Assembly: GCF_032461945.1 (NCBI RefSeq)
Contig: NZ_JAWCUD010000003.1
Location: 62,001 to 126,000 of the forward strand
Reading direction: 5' to 3'
Origin: Paenibacillus_E violae
GTDB taxonomy: Bacteria > Bacillota > Bacilli > Paenibacillales > NBRC-103111
Length of the DNA: 64,000 nt
The translations under genes and the position numbers were made by a program. Below the pieces are notes generated by a model. That model was not told where the DNA came from. It saw only the letters and a list, made by a program, of their open reading frames with translations, and did no database searches. This document shows, in pieces, positions 9,598 to 17,620 of the stretch. Positions within the stretch are counted from its first letter, which is position 1. Every line of letters starts with the position of its first letter.

Positions 9598-9639
9598 TGA
9601 CATACTCCCTTCAAACCTGTGATCGTGTCACCGTTTTAT

Positions 9640-9675
9640 ATAAGTCTATATCCCTATGGGACGGATATGTCTATT
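9640..9675 (-). promoter_or_regulatory. Putative promoter of the mannosidase gene with inverted repeat in the spacer
   Basis: On the minus strand a TAGACA -35 is followed after 17 nt by TATAGA. The spacer overlaps an inverted repeat ATATCC-N9-GGATAT, a possible repressor site. The hexamers are only moderate matches. Confidence 0.35.
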
Positions 9676-9746
9676 TTAACGCTTTTTTAGGCGATTGGGT
9701 GATAGGTAATCTCATGATTCGTAGGGGGTAAAATCATTTTCTGTAA

Positions 9747-9993
9747 GAATAGCCGCTAACTGTGGATTCAACTTGGAAACTAGCAGGAATCCGGCTAAGA
9801 TTCTTCCTTGGGGGAACTGGCGTCCGCTATCTCTGGGGAAACGCACAGTTTCAGAGGTAGAGGGGAACTACAGTCCGCTATTTTGCCAATTCGACGCGAA
9901 CTGCGGCTCATGAAGGCCAAATAAGAGCCTGTAGTTCCCCTCAGAGAGGATACAGACCCATTTTTTCCATTATAGAGGACTCCAGTTCTCTCA
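9747..9993. repeat. Intergenic array of degenerate 50-51 bp spaced modules (site A)
   Basis: The 427-bp gap between the mannosidase and the acetyltransferase has no convincing gene. It contains forward modules starting at 9811 and 9862 (51 bp apart; the second reads GGGGAACTACAGTCCGCTAT). Inverted copies have their TTCC/TTCT ends at 9935 and 9985 (50 bp apart), and further degenerate pieces lie at about 9747-9765 and 9897-9925. The same module recurs at 38196-38380 and 55419-55461. It has no coding potential that I can support. Forward and inverted copies could fold into a long imperfect hairpin. Confidence 0.75.
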
Positions 9994-10030
9994 TTAGCAA
10001 AACTCTCGCTAAACCTTTTGAAATTTGCTG

Positions 10031-10570
10031 TTATGTAGCAACCTCATGCTGCATACCTTCACTAGCTTCTAAAAAGTCCGACTGCTCCACTTGATACAAA
10101 TCATAGATTTGTTCATAAGGATTGATAGACGCGTAGACATGCGGGTTTAAATCATTGGCTAACTTGGCATACGGCAGTTTTTCAACGGCTTTTTTTGAGC
10201 GAATATTTTGTTTCCTGACTTTCAAAAATACCGTTTCAATCCTATGTTCAAGGAAGACCTCCGTAAAAAAGGATTCCTTCGCCCTTTGATTATAACCTTT
10301 GCCAAAATAAGGAGCTCCAATCCATGTCGCCAAAAAGCCCGCTTTACTCTCAATGTTATATAAATCAATTGTACCAATGGGATGACCGATCTCGTTAAGA
10401 ATCGTTCTGGAAATACACGTCTGTTGCTCTTCTTCCACAATTAACTGCTTGGTGACGAATAAATATTCTTCATACGACTGGCATTTATAACGGACATAAG
10501 GAAAAACCTCAGGATCATTTAATAAATTATACAGAGAATGGCATTCTTGCAAGTTGCGTTTTCTGATCAT
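10031..10570 (-). CDS. GNAT-family N-acetyltransferase
   Basis: A 179-residue protein of the GNAT fold, resembling ribosomal-protein/RimJ-type acetyltransferases. It starts with the typical IRKRNLQECHSLYNLLNDPE segment, has the acetyl-CoA-binding region around GYNQRAKESFFTEVF, and the late RSKKAVEKLPY element equivalent to the usual N-x-x-S-x-x-x-x-E-K motif. A GGTGG ribosome site lies about 9 nt before the ATG. It stands alone, divergent from the stalk-domain gene at 10748. The substrate is unknown; a protein N-terminus or a small amine is usual for this subgroup. Confidence 0.85.
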   Translation of the reverse strand: MIRKRNLQECHSLYNLLNDPEVFPYVRYKCQSYEEYLFVTKQLIVEEEQQTCISRTILNEIGHPIGTIDLYNIESKAGFLATWIGAPYFGKGYNQRAKESFFTEVFLEHRIETVFLKVRKQNIRSKKAVEKLPYAKLANDLNPHVYASINPYEQIYDLYQVEQSDFLEASEGMQHEVAT

Positions 10571-10680
10571 TTTGTTCTACCACCTAGTCCCTATATTCAA
10601 ACAATTTAAGTATATAAAAGGAGTTCGGGGATTATATAAATTCTGCATTTACTTTATGTAAATTTCAAAAGGCCATACAG

Positions 10681-10710
10681 TTGCAGCACAAAAACAACAT
10701 AGCGTATTAT
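10681..10710 (+). promoter_or_regulatory. Sigma-A-type promoter of the stalk-domain gene
   Basis: TTGCAG (10681-10686) and TATTAT (10705-10710) are separated by 18 nt and end 37 nt before the proposed TTG start, a good vegetative promoter match. Confidence 0.5.
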
Positions 10711-10747
10711 TAATCATAGACAATCTACCCAATAGGCGGTGCATCAT

Positions 10748-11422
10748 TTGAAAAAGTATATCATCGGCGGTATCGCCGGATTCCTCTTGGCTACGACACT
10801 TTCTGCGCATGCAGAAGAAGTTACTAGTTTAATAGGGAAAACGATTCAGGGGGCTTTCCCCTTCCAAATTGAAGGCAAAACATTGGCAACTCCGGCTATC
10901 GTTGTGGACGGTACTTCTTATTTGCCGGTACGTGCTCTTGGTGAAGCAACCGGATACGATGTTTCTTTCGATGCCGACCTCGGCATTTCGCTTAAGAAAA
11001 AAGAGGTACAGCCATCCCTCCCAACGCCAACGCCATCTCCGACGCCTTCCCCGTCCGCAACACCTGATCCGCAAGTGCCCGGCGACCTAAGCAGCGGCTA
11101 CCAAGCAATTAAAACGGTGATTCTCAGTTTAGAGGATGAAAAGTCCCAAAAAAGCACGGGAGATTTTGGCCTCATCCAAGTGGACGGAGCGCGTTATGTC
11201 TCTCTTGCGACCTTAAGCAGCTTTTACACAATTAGCTGGGGCGAGCCCATGCTGCAGCTTAGCTATAATGGTCAGCTTGTCGGCTTATTTGCCACCAAGA
11301 GTCAATATTCCAAAGGAACGGGATCTTTTACCTATGACGGTACGGTCTACGTTAATCTTTCCTTGCTGAAGCTGAAAGGAACAGTTAACGGGGATACGCT
11401 TGTTTTGACGGACGATATTTAA
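10748..11422 (+). CDS. Secreted protein with copper-amine-oxidase-N (stalk) domain
   Basis: A secreted protein of about 224 residues. The signal peptide ends near ATTLSAHA, and a copper amine oxidase N-terminal-like domain follows (signature VDGTSYLPVRALGEATGYDV, mature N-terminus). A proline-rich linker made of PTPSPTPSP-like repeats follows, then a second beta-rich part with another stalk-like strand (YDGTVYVNLSLLKLKG). In Paenibacillus these domains occur on envelope proteins and do not imply amine oxidation; no catalytic oxidase domain is present. I choose the TTG at 10748 because AGGCGG lies 8 nt upstream; a GTG nine bases earlier would overlap it. Function unknown; probably anchoring or sensing at the cell surface. 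Confidence 0.82.
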   Translation: MKKYIIGGIAGFLLATTLSAHAEEVTSLIGKTIQGAFPFQIEGKTLATPAIVVDGTSYLPVRALGEATGYDVSFDADLGISLKKKEVQPSLPTPTPSPTPSPSATPDPQVPGDLSSGYQAIKTVILSLEDEKSQKSTGDFGLIQVDGARYVSLATLSSFYTISWGEPMLQLSYNGQLVGLFATKSQYSKGTGSFTYDGTVYVNLSLLKLKGTVNGDTLVLTDDI

Positions 11423-11442
11423 TTGTCTGTATAAAAGATGCA

Positions 11443-11477
11443 CAAAAAAAGCCGGAGATGGCCTCCGGCTTTTTTTG
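11443..11477. terminator. Bidirectional terminator between convergent stalk-domain genes
   Basis: Stem GCCGGAG/CTCCGGC with a 5-nt loop is flanked by A7 on the left and T7 on the right, so it can stop transcription from both the plus-strand gene ending at 11422 and the minus-strand gene ending at 11482. Confidence 0.92.
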
Positions 11478-11481
11478 TGCT

Positions 11482-13395
11482 TTATTTTGTTGTTTGGAAT
11501 GATTTGATTGTATCCAACAATTGTTTTTGCAAGAACTCCGTTTGGATTGCCTTCGGATAAACGGCCGTAAACAGATAATAATTGCCGTCCTTTTGAAGGA
11601 GGCTCATTGTCGTTACAAGATCCTTTACCTCCCATTCTATCCACACCGCTTGAACACCGTCAACGGTTTCCGTTCGGTTGACGGTCTCTTTGACATCAGT
11701 GCCACCGTACTGAACGAGAGCATTTTCCTTAAACTGCTTTACAATTTCTTGGGTGGTTAAACCAGCTAACTCCGAATCAGCAGCTAGAAAAAGAAAATGC
11801 CCCATCCCAAACGTGTATTCCAGTATGCCATTTTTACTTTTAGCTGCATTCAGCTTCCAGTAATCAGGAATTGAAATTGTATAGTTATAATTCTTATTCT
11901 TCACTACACTCGTTTTCGAACGATCCAAGTTTTCCGAACTGTCTTTAATCGTCCCGATCGAACTGGAAGGTTTACCGATTTTAATCGATTGCAACGTGGA
12001 TTGAATGAAGCTATCGGAAAGATCATCCTTATTACTGAAATCAATCACAATATAATATTTATAATTTCCTTTGATGAGATACACGTTCTCCGTCGAATCC
12101 CAGATGCGATTGTCAAATGTGTTCGACGTTCGGCTCACAAGTGCCTGATTCCCATCAACGACGATACTCCGTGCAGCTTCCGATTTGCTATATGCTGAAG
12201 CGTACAACTGCGTATAATTTTGAGCAGTACGATCAGACCATTTTTGCAGCGTATCGCTGTCCGACTTGGAAGTCACTCTATAGCCAATACTTCTTTTTTT
12301 CTTAGGATCAATGAACTGAATCATTTCGCTGTTGCTTCCGGATTTCGACCATTCGGCTGGAATCTTGATGGAAATCCCGTACGTTTCATCCGTGTACATA
12401 CGTAATCCATCTTTGACTGTCGATAGATCTTTCAAGGTTTTAACACTTGTATCGAATGACATTTGAAAGCTGTTTAAAAGATCCTGATAAGCATTATGTT
12501 TCGTTATAACTTTATCCGTTTCTTCCTTTACAATCGTGAAAATAAGGATATATACTTTGTCGCCGCTTTGATAAGCGCGATACTCAAAGAGTTCACCATC
12601 ATCCTTGGATTTAAGGAGCGCGTATGGATGTGCACCGCTTGAAACATACTTTTTCTCTAGCAGCGGTTCACCATCCGTTTGATCCACCAGCAAGTCCAGC
12701 AGAGCATCCTCCGACATATTCTCGGTCATATCGGACTTCACCGAAATGTTAATGTGGTACTCTCCATTTGCATCATTGAATGAAACATAGTCTTCCTTAA
12801 AGCTCTGATAACTCTTCACCAAACCTGTCGGATATTTCATCGACCAGCCATAATAGCTGTTGCCGATATGCGTCTTTCCTAGATCTGAATCAATGCCTCC
12901 TGCATCCGTGCCAGCTGCACGTGTGCTCGAGATCGCAATCGTTGAAGTTGCTTCATCAAACTTCACGCTGGCTCCGAACTTTTCCGAAATGAAGCGGAGA
13001 GGTACCATGGTCGTACCATTTTTCAGCTCGGGCGCAACTTCAATCTGTTCTTCTTTCCCGTTGACTGTGGCTGTCGTGCTGCCGATTTGTAACGAGATGG
13101 ATGTGCCATTATAGGTGAGTCCTACCGTCTGTGTTTCAGATGCCCAGCTTAACGCTGCACCGAACGCCGATGTAATGACTCTCAGAGGAACAAGCGTCAC
13201 GCCATTGTTCGCATAAGGGGTTTCAACGGTAATGGATTGATCGTTAATAGTAATATGATCTTCACCAAGCTTCAATTGAATCTGCACCGATTGATCTTTA
13301 TCTTTCGTTTCTGTATCCGCAAAAGCGCTGAGCGGTTGAATCATTATGAGTATAAATGCTAGTAAAATCAGGTATGTAGTGCGTAATTTAATCAT
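11482..13395 (-). CDS. Secreted stalk-domain protein with C-terminal lipoprotein-like repeats
   Basis: A secreted 637-residue protein. The signal peptide ends near PLSAFA. Two copper-amine-oxidase-N-type repeats follow (NGVTLVPLRVITSAFGAALS near residue 70; GTTMVPLRFISEKFGASVKF near 130). The remaining 450 residues contain three related beta-rich units, each opening with a phrase like YGWSMKYPTGL, YGISIKIPAEWSK or YNYTISIPDYWKL. These resemble PsbP/LpqN-like folds, each about 150 residues. No enzyme motif was recognised. It lies 16 bp after the HtrA-like protease and is probably co-transcribed with it, so a role in envelope stress or protein quality control is possible. The repeat count comes from reading the sequence. 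Confidence 0.82.
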   Translation of the reverse strand: MIKLRTTYLILLAFILIMIQPLSAFADTETKDKDQSVQIQLKLGEDHITINDQSITVETPYANNGVTLVPLRVITSAFGAALSWASETQTVGLTYNGTSISLQIGSTTATVNGKEEQIEVAPELKNGTTMVPLRFISEKFGASVKFDEATSTIAISSTRAAGTDAGGIDSDLGKTHIGNSYYGWSMKYPTGLVKSYQSFKEDYVSFNDANGEYHINISVKSDMTENMSEDALLDLLVDQTDGEPLLEKKYVSSGAHPYALLKSKDDGELFEYRAYQSGDKVYILIFTIVKEETDKVITKHNAYQDLLNSFQMSFDTSVKTLKDLSTVKDGLRMYTDETYGISIKIPAEWSKSGSNSEMIQFIDPKKKRSIGYRVTSKSDSDTLQKWSDRTAQNYTQLYASAYSKSEAARSIVVDGNQALVSRTSNTFDNRIWDSTENVYLIKGNYKYYIVIDFSNKDDLSDSFIQSTLQSIKIGKPSSSIGTIKDSSENLDRSKTSVVKNKNYNYTISIPDYWKLNAAKSKNGILEYTFGMGHFLFLAADSELAGLTTQEIVKQFKENALVQYGGTDVKETVNRTETVDGVQAVWIEWEVKDLVTTMSLLQKDGNYYLFTAVYPKAIQTEFLQKQLLDTIKSFQTTK

Positions 13396-13411
13396 TTGTC
13401 ACCTTCCGAGT

Positions 13412-14545
13412 TTATTGGGTTTGGGTAGCATCCAGCAAAGTAATATCTTTCTGGATAATGTCTCCGTTAGACTGCAGGGTCAAAGTAACCTTGTCTCCGG
13501 GTAAGTATTGTTTCAATAATTCATTTAGATCAACCAGTGTTTTCACATTTGAATTATTAACAGAGTACAGGACATCGCCTTCTTTAATGCCGGCAGCGGA
13601 AGCGGACGTATTTGGATCTACGCGCGAAACCTTAAGCGGCTCATCCGTAGGAAGGCCGACAACAGCCGCCCAGCTCTCCTCTACTTCCAGACCAAGGGCA
13701 GGACGTTTGACTTTGCCATATTTCAAAAACTGATTCAAAATATATTGAACGGTGTCTGAGGGTATAGCGAATCCAAGTCCATCGATACCTGCCGCAGATA
13801 ACTTCAACGAATTAATACCGATAACCTCACCCTGCAAATTAACTAATGCGCCACCGCTATTGCCTGGATTAATAGCCGCATCAGTTTGGAGCAAACGATA
13901 CGTTGAGTGCAGAGAGCGGTCTGTCCCGCTAATCACGCCATAGGTTACAGAGTTGCGAAGTGCAAAAGTAATCGGCGTACCGATCGCAACAACAAGTTCA
14001 CCGACCTCAACAGTGCTGCTTTTGGCAAATGTGGCTGCCGGCAGGTCTTTGGCGTCAATTTGAACGACCGCCAAATCGCTTTCTTCATCCAAATGAATCG
14101 TTTTCCCCGCATATTGCTTACCGTCTGAGGTTACAACGATAATCTGCTTCATGTCTTCGACTACATGCGCATTGGTTACTATGAGCCCATCGGATTGAAC
14201 AATAATTCCGGTGCCATGGGCCAAATTAAAACGGTTGTCCGACGACGCTTGACTCCCACTCATCGGCTTGCCAATAATTCCGACTATGGATGGAGATACC
14301 TTCTTGACTACCTCCGTTATACGAGATGTAGAAGTATAGCTAAAATCATTCGCTTCAGCCCGGTAATCTCCACTTCCCCCAAGCGTTTTGACAACGTCGG
14401 ATGCCTTCACATAGACCTCACCGTCCAGCTCCTTCGTTTGCCAATGCGAAACACTGGTGGGTTGAGCTGCGAATACTTGGCCATTTCCTCCCAAAAGCGT
14501 GAGTGCTAGTAAAGTGTATATTACATAGCGAGTGTGCACTTTCAA
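13412..14545 (-). CDS. S1C (HtrA/DegP-like) serine protease with PDZ domain
   Basis: A secreted trypsin-like protease that would degrade misfolded exported proteins. The signal peptide ends near GQVFA. A short segment resembling a truncated stalk domain (VYVKASDVVKTLGG) precedes the protease domain. The catalytic triad is visible: His in IVTNAHVVED, Asp in EESDLAVVQI and Ser in NPGNSGGALVN. A single PDZ domain follows (about residues 275-365). Unlike Bacillus HtrA it has a cleavable signal and no cytoplasmic tail. The start is a TTG with AAGGAGAG 5 nt upstream. It shares a transcript with the stalk-domain gene at 11482. Confidence 0.93.
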   Translation of the reverse strand: MKVHTRYVIYTLLALTLLGGNGQVFAAQPTSVSHWQTKELDGEVYVKASDVVKTLGGSGDYRAEANDFSYTSTSRITEVVKKVSPSIVGIIGKPMSGSQASSDNRFNLAHGTGIIVQSDGLIVTNAHVVEDMKQIIVVTSDGKQYAGKTIHLDEESDLAVVQIDAKDLPAATFAKSSTVEVGELVVAIGTPITFALRNSVTYGVISGTDRSLHSTYRLLQTDAAINPGNSGGALVNLQGEVIGINSLKLSAAGIDGLGFAIPSDTVQYILNQFLKYGKVKRPALGLEVEESWAAVVGLPTDEPLKVSRVDPNTSASAAGIKEGDVLYSVNNSNVKTLVDLNELLKQYLPGDKVTLTLQSNGDIIQKDITLLDATQTQ

Positions 14546-14654
14546 ATAAATCTCTCCTTAACTAGTTTATGGAAAATAGTTCCCTTTCTATTATACATAA
14601 ATATGGAAAGTAGGATAGGTGGAAAATCTTTCTATCCATTTTTCTGGTGCAGCA

Positions 14655-14712
14655 TGAAAAAAATACAGCTGGATCACCAGAGTAAGATTCACTCTGCGTG
14701 TTCCAGCTGTAC
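14655..14712 (-). terminator. Terminator of the RCC1-SLH gene
   Basis: On the minus strand the arms ACAGCTGGA and TCCAGCTGT (14702-14710 and 14664-14672) enclose a second inner stem around CAGAGTGA/TTACTCTG and are followed by a T-run at 14656-14662. It lies about 40 bp beyond the gene's stop. Confidence 0.85.
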
Positions 14713-14748
14713 CTTTTTATATGTTCCTATCTAGCTATCTGTCTAGGA

Positions 14749-17565
14749 TTACTTGCCTTGCAAAATGTTTCCGACACGCTCGACGACGACAACCGCTTGC
14801 GCTCGTGTCGTTGCCTCATTCGGCGCCAAACTTCCGTCGCTTAAACCTTGTATAATTCCTTTGCTCACAGCTTCGCTCATCACAAAGCTCGGATCCATGA
14901 CGGTATTTACTTTTTGCAAATCCGGAGTGATCACACGAAGGGCAACTGTTGCAATCTCCTGACGGGTAATCGGAAGATCCCAGCCTTGCTGCAGATCCCC
15001 CGCTTGCAGAATGCCCGCCTTTTGTACAGCGTCGACGTAAGGTTGATACCAGGCTCCGCCTGTACTTTCTGAAGCAATAGGCAGATGCATAGCCGTAACG
15101 GCAAGCTTCAGAAATTCACCTCTTGTAATGACACGATCAGGAAGAAAACTGCCGTCGCTATAGCCATTTACAATACCTTTTTCCGCTGCTTGAAGGATGT
15201 TTTCCTTCGCCCAGTGACCTTCCAGGTCATTAAACGAAGCGTTTAGCCCAGTAACAACCGCCGGCTGATTGCGATTGGCTAAGGAATTGCTGCCCAGTTG
15301 GCCTGTGTAATTGCCGCCCCATGTCCAAATGGTGCCATCCGTTCCTTTCACTACGCTATGAGTCCCGCCTGCTGCAGCGTCATCGGCTTTGGCAATCTCC
15401 TTGATTTGTACCGGTTTATTCTGATTGGACTTCGTACCATCGCCGATTTGTCCAAAAAGGTTTTGGCCCCAAGCCCAAACACTCCCGTCATTTGCAATCG
15501 CTAGACTGTGATAAGAGCCTGCATGTATGGACTTCATGGAAGGCAATGTCGTCACTTGAACTGGCTTTGATTGATTAACGGTTGTTCCGTTGCCTAACTG
15601 CCCGAAGGCATTGTAGCCCCAAGCCCAGACGGTGCCGTCATCCTTTAGAGCAAGCGCAAAGTTCTTGCCGGCCGATATCGCAATAACACCAGCTAGATCA
15701 TAAATCTGTGCAGGCTGCTGCCTACTGGCAAGCGTCCCATCTCCTAGCTGTCCACTCGTGTTATCTCCCCATGCCCATATTTTACCGGTATTTTCAAGGG
15801 CTAAGTTAAAATTGGCGCCTGAAGCGATAGCAACAATGTTGGATAGTTGGATAATTTGATTCGACGCTGCCGTTGTATCATGGCCTAATTGCCCATAGGT
15901 ATTGTCGCCAAAACTCCAAACCGAACCATTATTAAGCAAGGCCAAAGTATGATTACTTCCTGCTGTCGCGGCTACCACACCATTCAAGCCTCTTACTTGA
16001 ACTGGCACCGTGCTTGGCGTCGTTGTTCCATCGCCCAATTGACCGAAGAAATTTTGCCCCCATGTCCATAGGGTCTCGTCCTGCTTAACGACAACCATGT
16101 GCGTATCACCGCCTTCAATGGCAGCAATCCCATCCAAACTCAAGGCTTTCGGAGCAATGGCGGAGGTATGCGTTCCGTCTCCCAATTGACCGAACGTATT
16201 ACTGCCCCAACCGTACAGTTGATTATTTTTGATAATAAATGTGTTACTTTCGCTCGCCGTAAGGGGCTGATTTTTAGGTGCTTTTATGATAACCGTTCCT
16301 TCGCCGGGCTTAAGCACGGGAGGACTCAACCATTCGTTCACTTTTGTTTGAACCGGAGCGGCTTGGTTGTTCAGGGTATTGTCGCCAAGTTGGCTGTAAC
16401 TGTTGTTCCCCCATGCCCAAAGCTTACCCTCTTTATCGATCGCAAAAGTGTCATTGGAGCCTACCCCTAAGCTGGCTGTCTCGGGCAGATCATTGACATG
16501 GTTGGGAAACGACTGGCTCCATGTTTTCCCATCAAATCCGGTTCCTACGCCTAATTGACCAGAGGTGTTATTCCCCCACGTATAAACGCTGCCATCATCT
16601 TTTAATGCCACTGCATGCGAACTTCCAGCCATGATTTGAGTCACATGATCCAACCCGGTAATAAGTACGGGGAACTTATGCGCATCCTGCGTATTCGTCG
16701 TAATAGCGCTATACATCGTGCTTGGGTCCGAATCGATCAGTCCCCAAGTTAACACGGTACCGTCATCTTTAAGAGCTAATGAGTAGTCGAATCCGGCAGC
16801 TATCTGAGTAATATGCCAGTTGGCGCTTGTAGCCATAATCGGCGTACTCAAACGGTTCTGATCAAAGCCATAACCAAGCTCGCCAAAGAAATTATCGCCC
16901 CAAGCCCATACAACGCCGTCTTGATCAAGCGCTAAAGTATGGTAAGCACCGCTCGCTATTGCTTTAACGGATGCGATGTTGCCGATGACTTGAACGGGTT
17001 TATTTTGGGTTGTATTCGTACCGTCTCCGAGTTGACCGTACGTATTATCTCCCCAGCTCCAAGCAGTACCATCGTCCTTGATGGCAACCGAGTGGAAATT
17101 ACCGGCGGAAATTGCTGTAACATGAGTGAGATTAGCCACCTGGACAGGTGCAGACCGATCGATCGTAGATCCGTCGCCTAACTGGCCAAATGTGTTCTCC
17201 CCCCAAGACCACACGGTACCATCGGATTTGAGTGCCAAGGAGTGAGCCGAACCAACCGCAATTGCCGTGATACCCGATAATCCGCTGATTGGTGTCGCTT
17301 GATTACGATTGCTCAGTCCTCCCCCCAACTTACCGCGAAGGTTATTTCCCCATGTCCAAACGGTGCCGTCTTTCTTCAAAACTACCGTAAAACCTTTCCC
17401 GCCCCGAATTTGCTGAATCGAGGCAGAGTTTATGTCTGCTGTGGCGGCACTAGGGCTGTTAGTTTCCCCAAAAACTTTCCCGGGAAATACCGAGAAAGCT
17501 GTAAAGGAACTAAAAAGCAGAAAACCTAGCAGCCAGAAAGTAACGTTACGTTTCACTGTTTTCAT
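14749..17565 (-). CDS. S-layer-anchored protein with fourteen RCC1 repeats (two propellers)
   Basis: A secreted surface protein of 938 residues. The signal peptide ends near PGKVFGE. Fourteen RCC1-type repeats follow, each with a phrase like GTVWSWGENTFGQLGDG. The first seven (about residues 50-405) and last seven (about 450-765) are separated by a linker around LSPPVLKPGEGTV, so I infer two tandem seven-bladed beta-propellers. The C-terminus holds three SLH domains (starting near NDLEGHWAKENI, GGAWYQPYVDAV and MDPSFVMSEAV, the last degenerate) that bind secondary cell-wall polymer. A strong AAGGAGAAGG site precedes the ATG. Only 55 bp separate it from the RND pump gene upstream, so read-through is possible. 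In bacteria RCC1 propellers mediate binding; the ligand here is unknown. Confidence 0.92.
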   Translation of the reverse strand: MKTVKRNVTFWLLGFLLFSSFTAFSVFPGKVFGETNSPSAATADINSASIQQIRGGKGFTVVLKKDGTVWTWGNNLRGKLGGGLSNRNQATPISGLSGITAIAVGSAHSLALKSDGTVWSWGENTFGQLGDGSTIDRSAPVQVANLTHVTAISAGNFHSVAIKDDGTAWSWGDNTYGQLGDGTNTTQNKPVQVIGNIASVKAIASGAYHTLALDQDGVVWAWGDNFFGELGYGFDQNRLSTPIMATSANWHITQIAAGFDYSLALKDDGTVLTWGLIDSDPSTMYSAITTNTQDAHKFPVLITGLDHVTQIMAGSSHAVALKDDGSVYTWGNNTSGQLGVGTGFDGKTWSQSFPNHVNDLPETASLGVGSNDTFAIDKEGKLWAWGNNSYSQLGDNTLNNQAAPVQTKVNEWLSPPVLKPGEGTVIIKAPKNQPLTASESNTFIIKNNQLYGWGSNTFGQLGDGTHTSAIAPKALSLDGIAAIEGGDTHMVVVKQDETLWTWGQNFFGQLGDGTTTPSTVPVQVRGLNGVVAATAGSNHTLALLNNGSVWSFGDNTYGQLGHDTTAASNQIIQLSNIVAIASGANFNLALENTGKIWAWGDNTSGQLGDGTLASRQQPAQIYDLAGVIAISAGKNFALALKDDGTVWAWGYNAFGQLGNGTTVNQSKPVQVTTLPSMKSIHAGSYHSLAIANDGSVWAWGQNLFGQIGDGTKSNQNKPVQIKEIAKADDAAAGGTHSVVKGTDGTIWTWGGNYTGQLGSNSLANRNQPAVVTGLNASFNDLEGHWAKENILQAAEKGIVNGYSDGSFLPDRVITRGEFLKLAVTAMHLPIASESTGGAWYQPYVDAVQKAGILQAGDLQQGWDLPITRQEIATVALRVITPDLQKVNTVMDPSFVMSEAVSKGIIQGLSDGSLAPNEATTRAQAVVVVERVGNILQGK

Positions 17566-17579
17566 GTTCCTTCTCCTTA

Positions 17580-17602
17580 AAGCTTTCCATCAAGAAAGCT
17601 AT
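17580..17602 (-). other. Stem-loop in the leader of the RCC1-SLH gene
   Basis: On the minus strand AGCTTTC and GAAAGCT flank a short loop just ahead of the ribosome site and are followed by only three T residues. It may be a weak terminator of the RND operon or an mRNA 5' stabilising stem. Confidence 0.35.
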
Positions 17603-17620
17603 CTTCGTAGATCTCTATCA

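Noticed and set aside
9665..9685. AAAAAGCGTTAAAA upstream of the mannosidase as a cre site
   Set aside because: Three mismatches including both conserved TG bases, and it lies upstream of the -35; too weak.
9747..9993. Site A considered as an insertion sequence or CRISPR
   Set aside because: No transposase, no clear terminal repeats or target duplication, and the units are degenerate and face both ways, unlike CRISPR repeats.
14749..17300. Periodic ~150-bp DNA repeats considered as a nucleic-acid repeat array
   Set aside because: Fully explained by the RCC1 protein repeats in frame.
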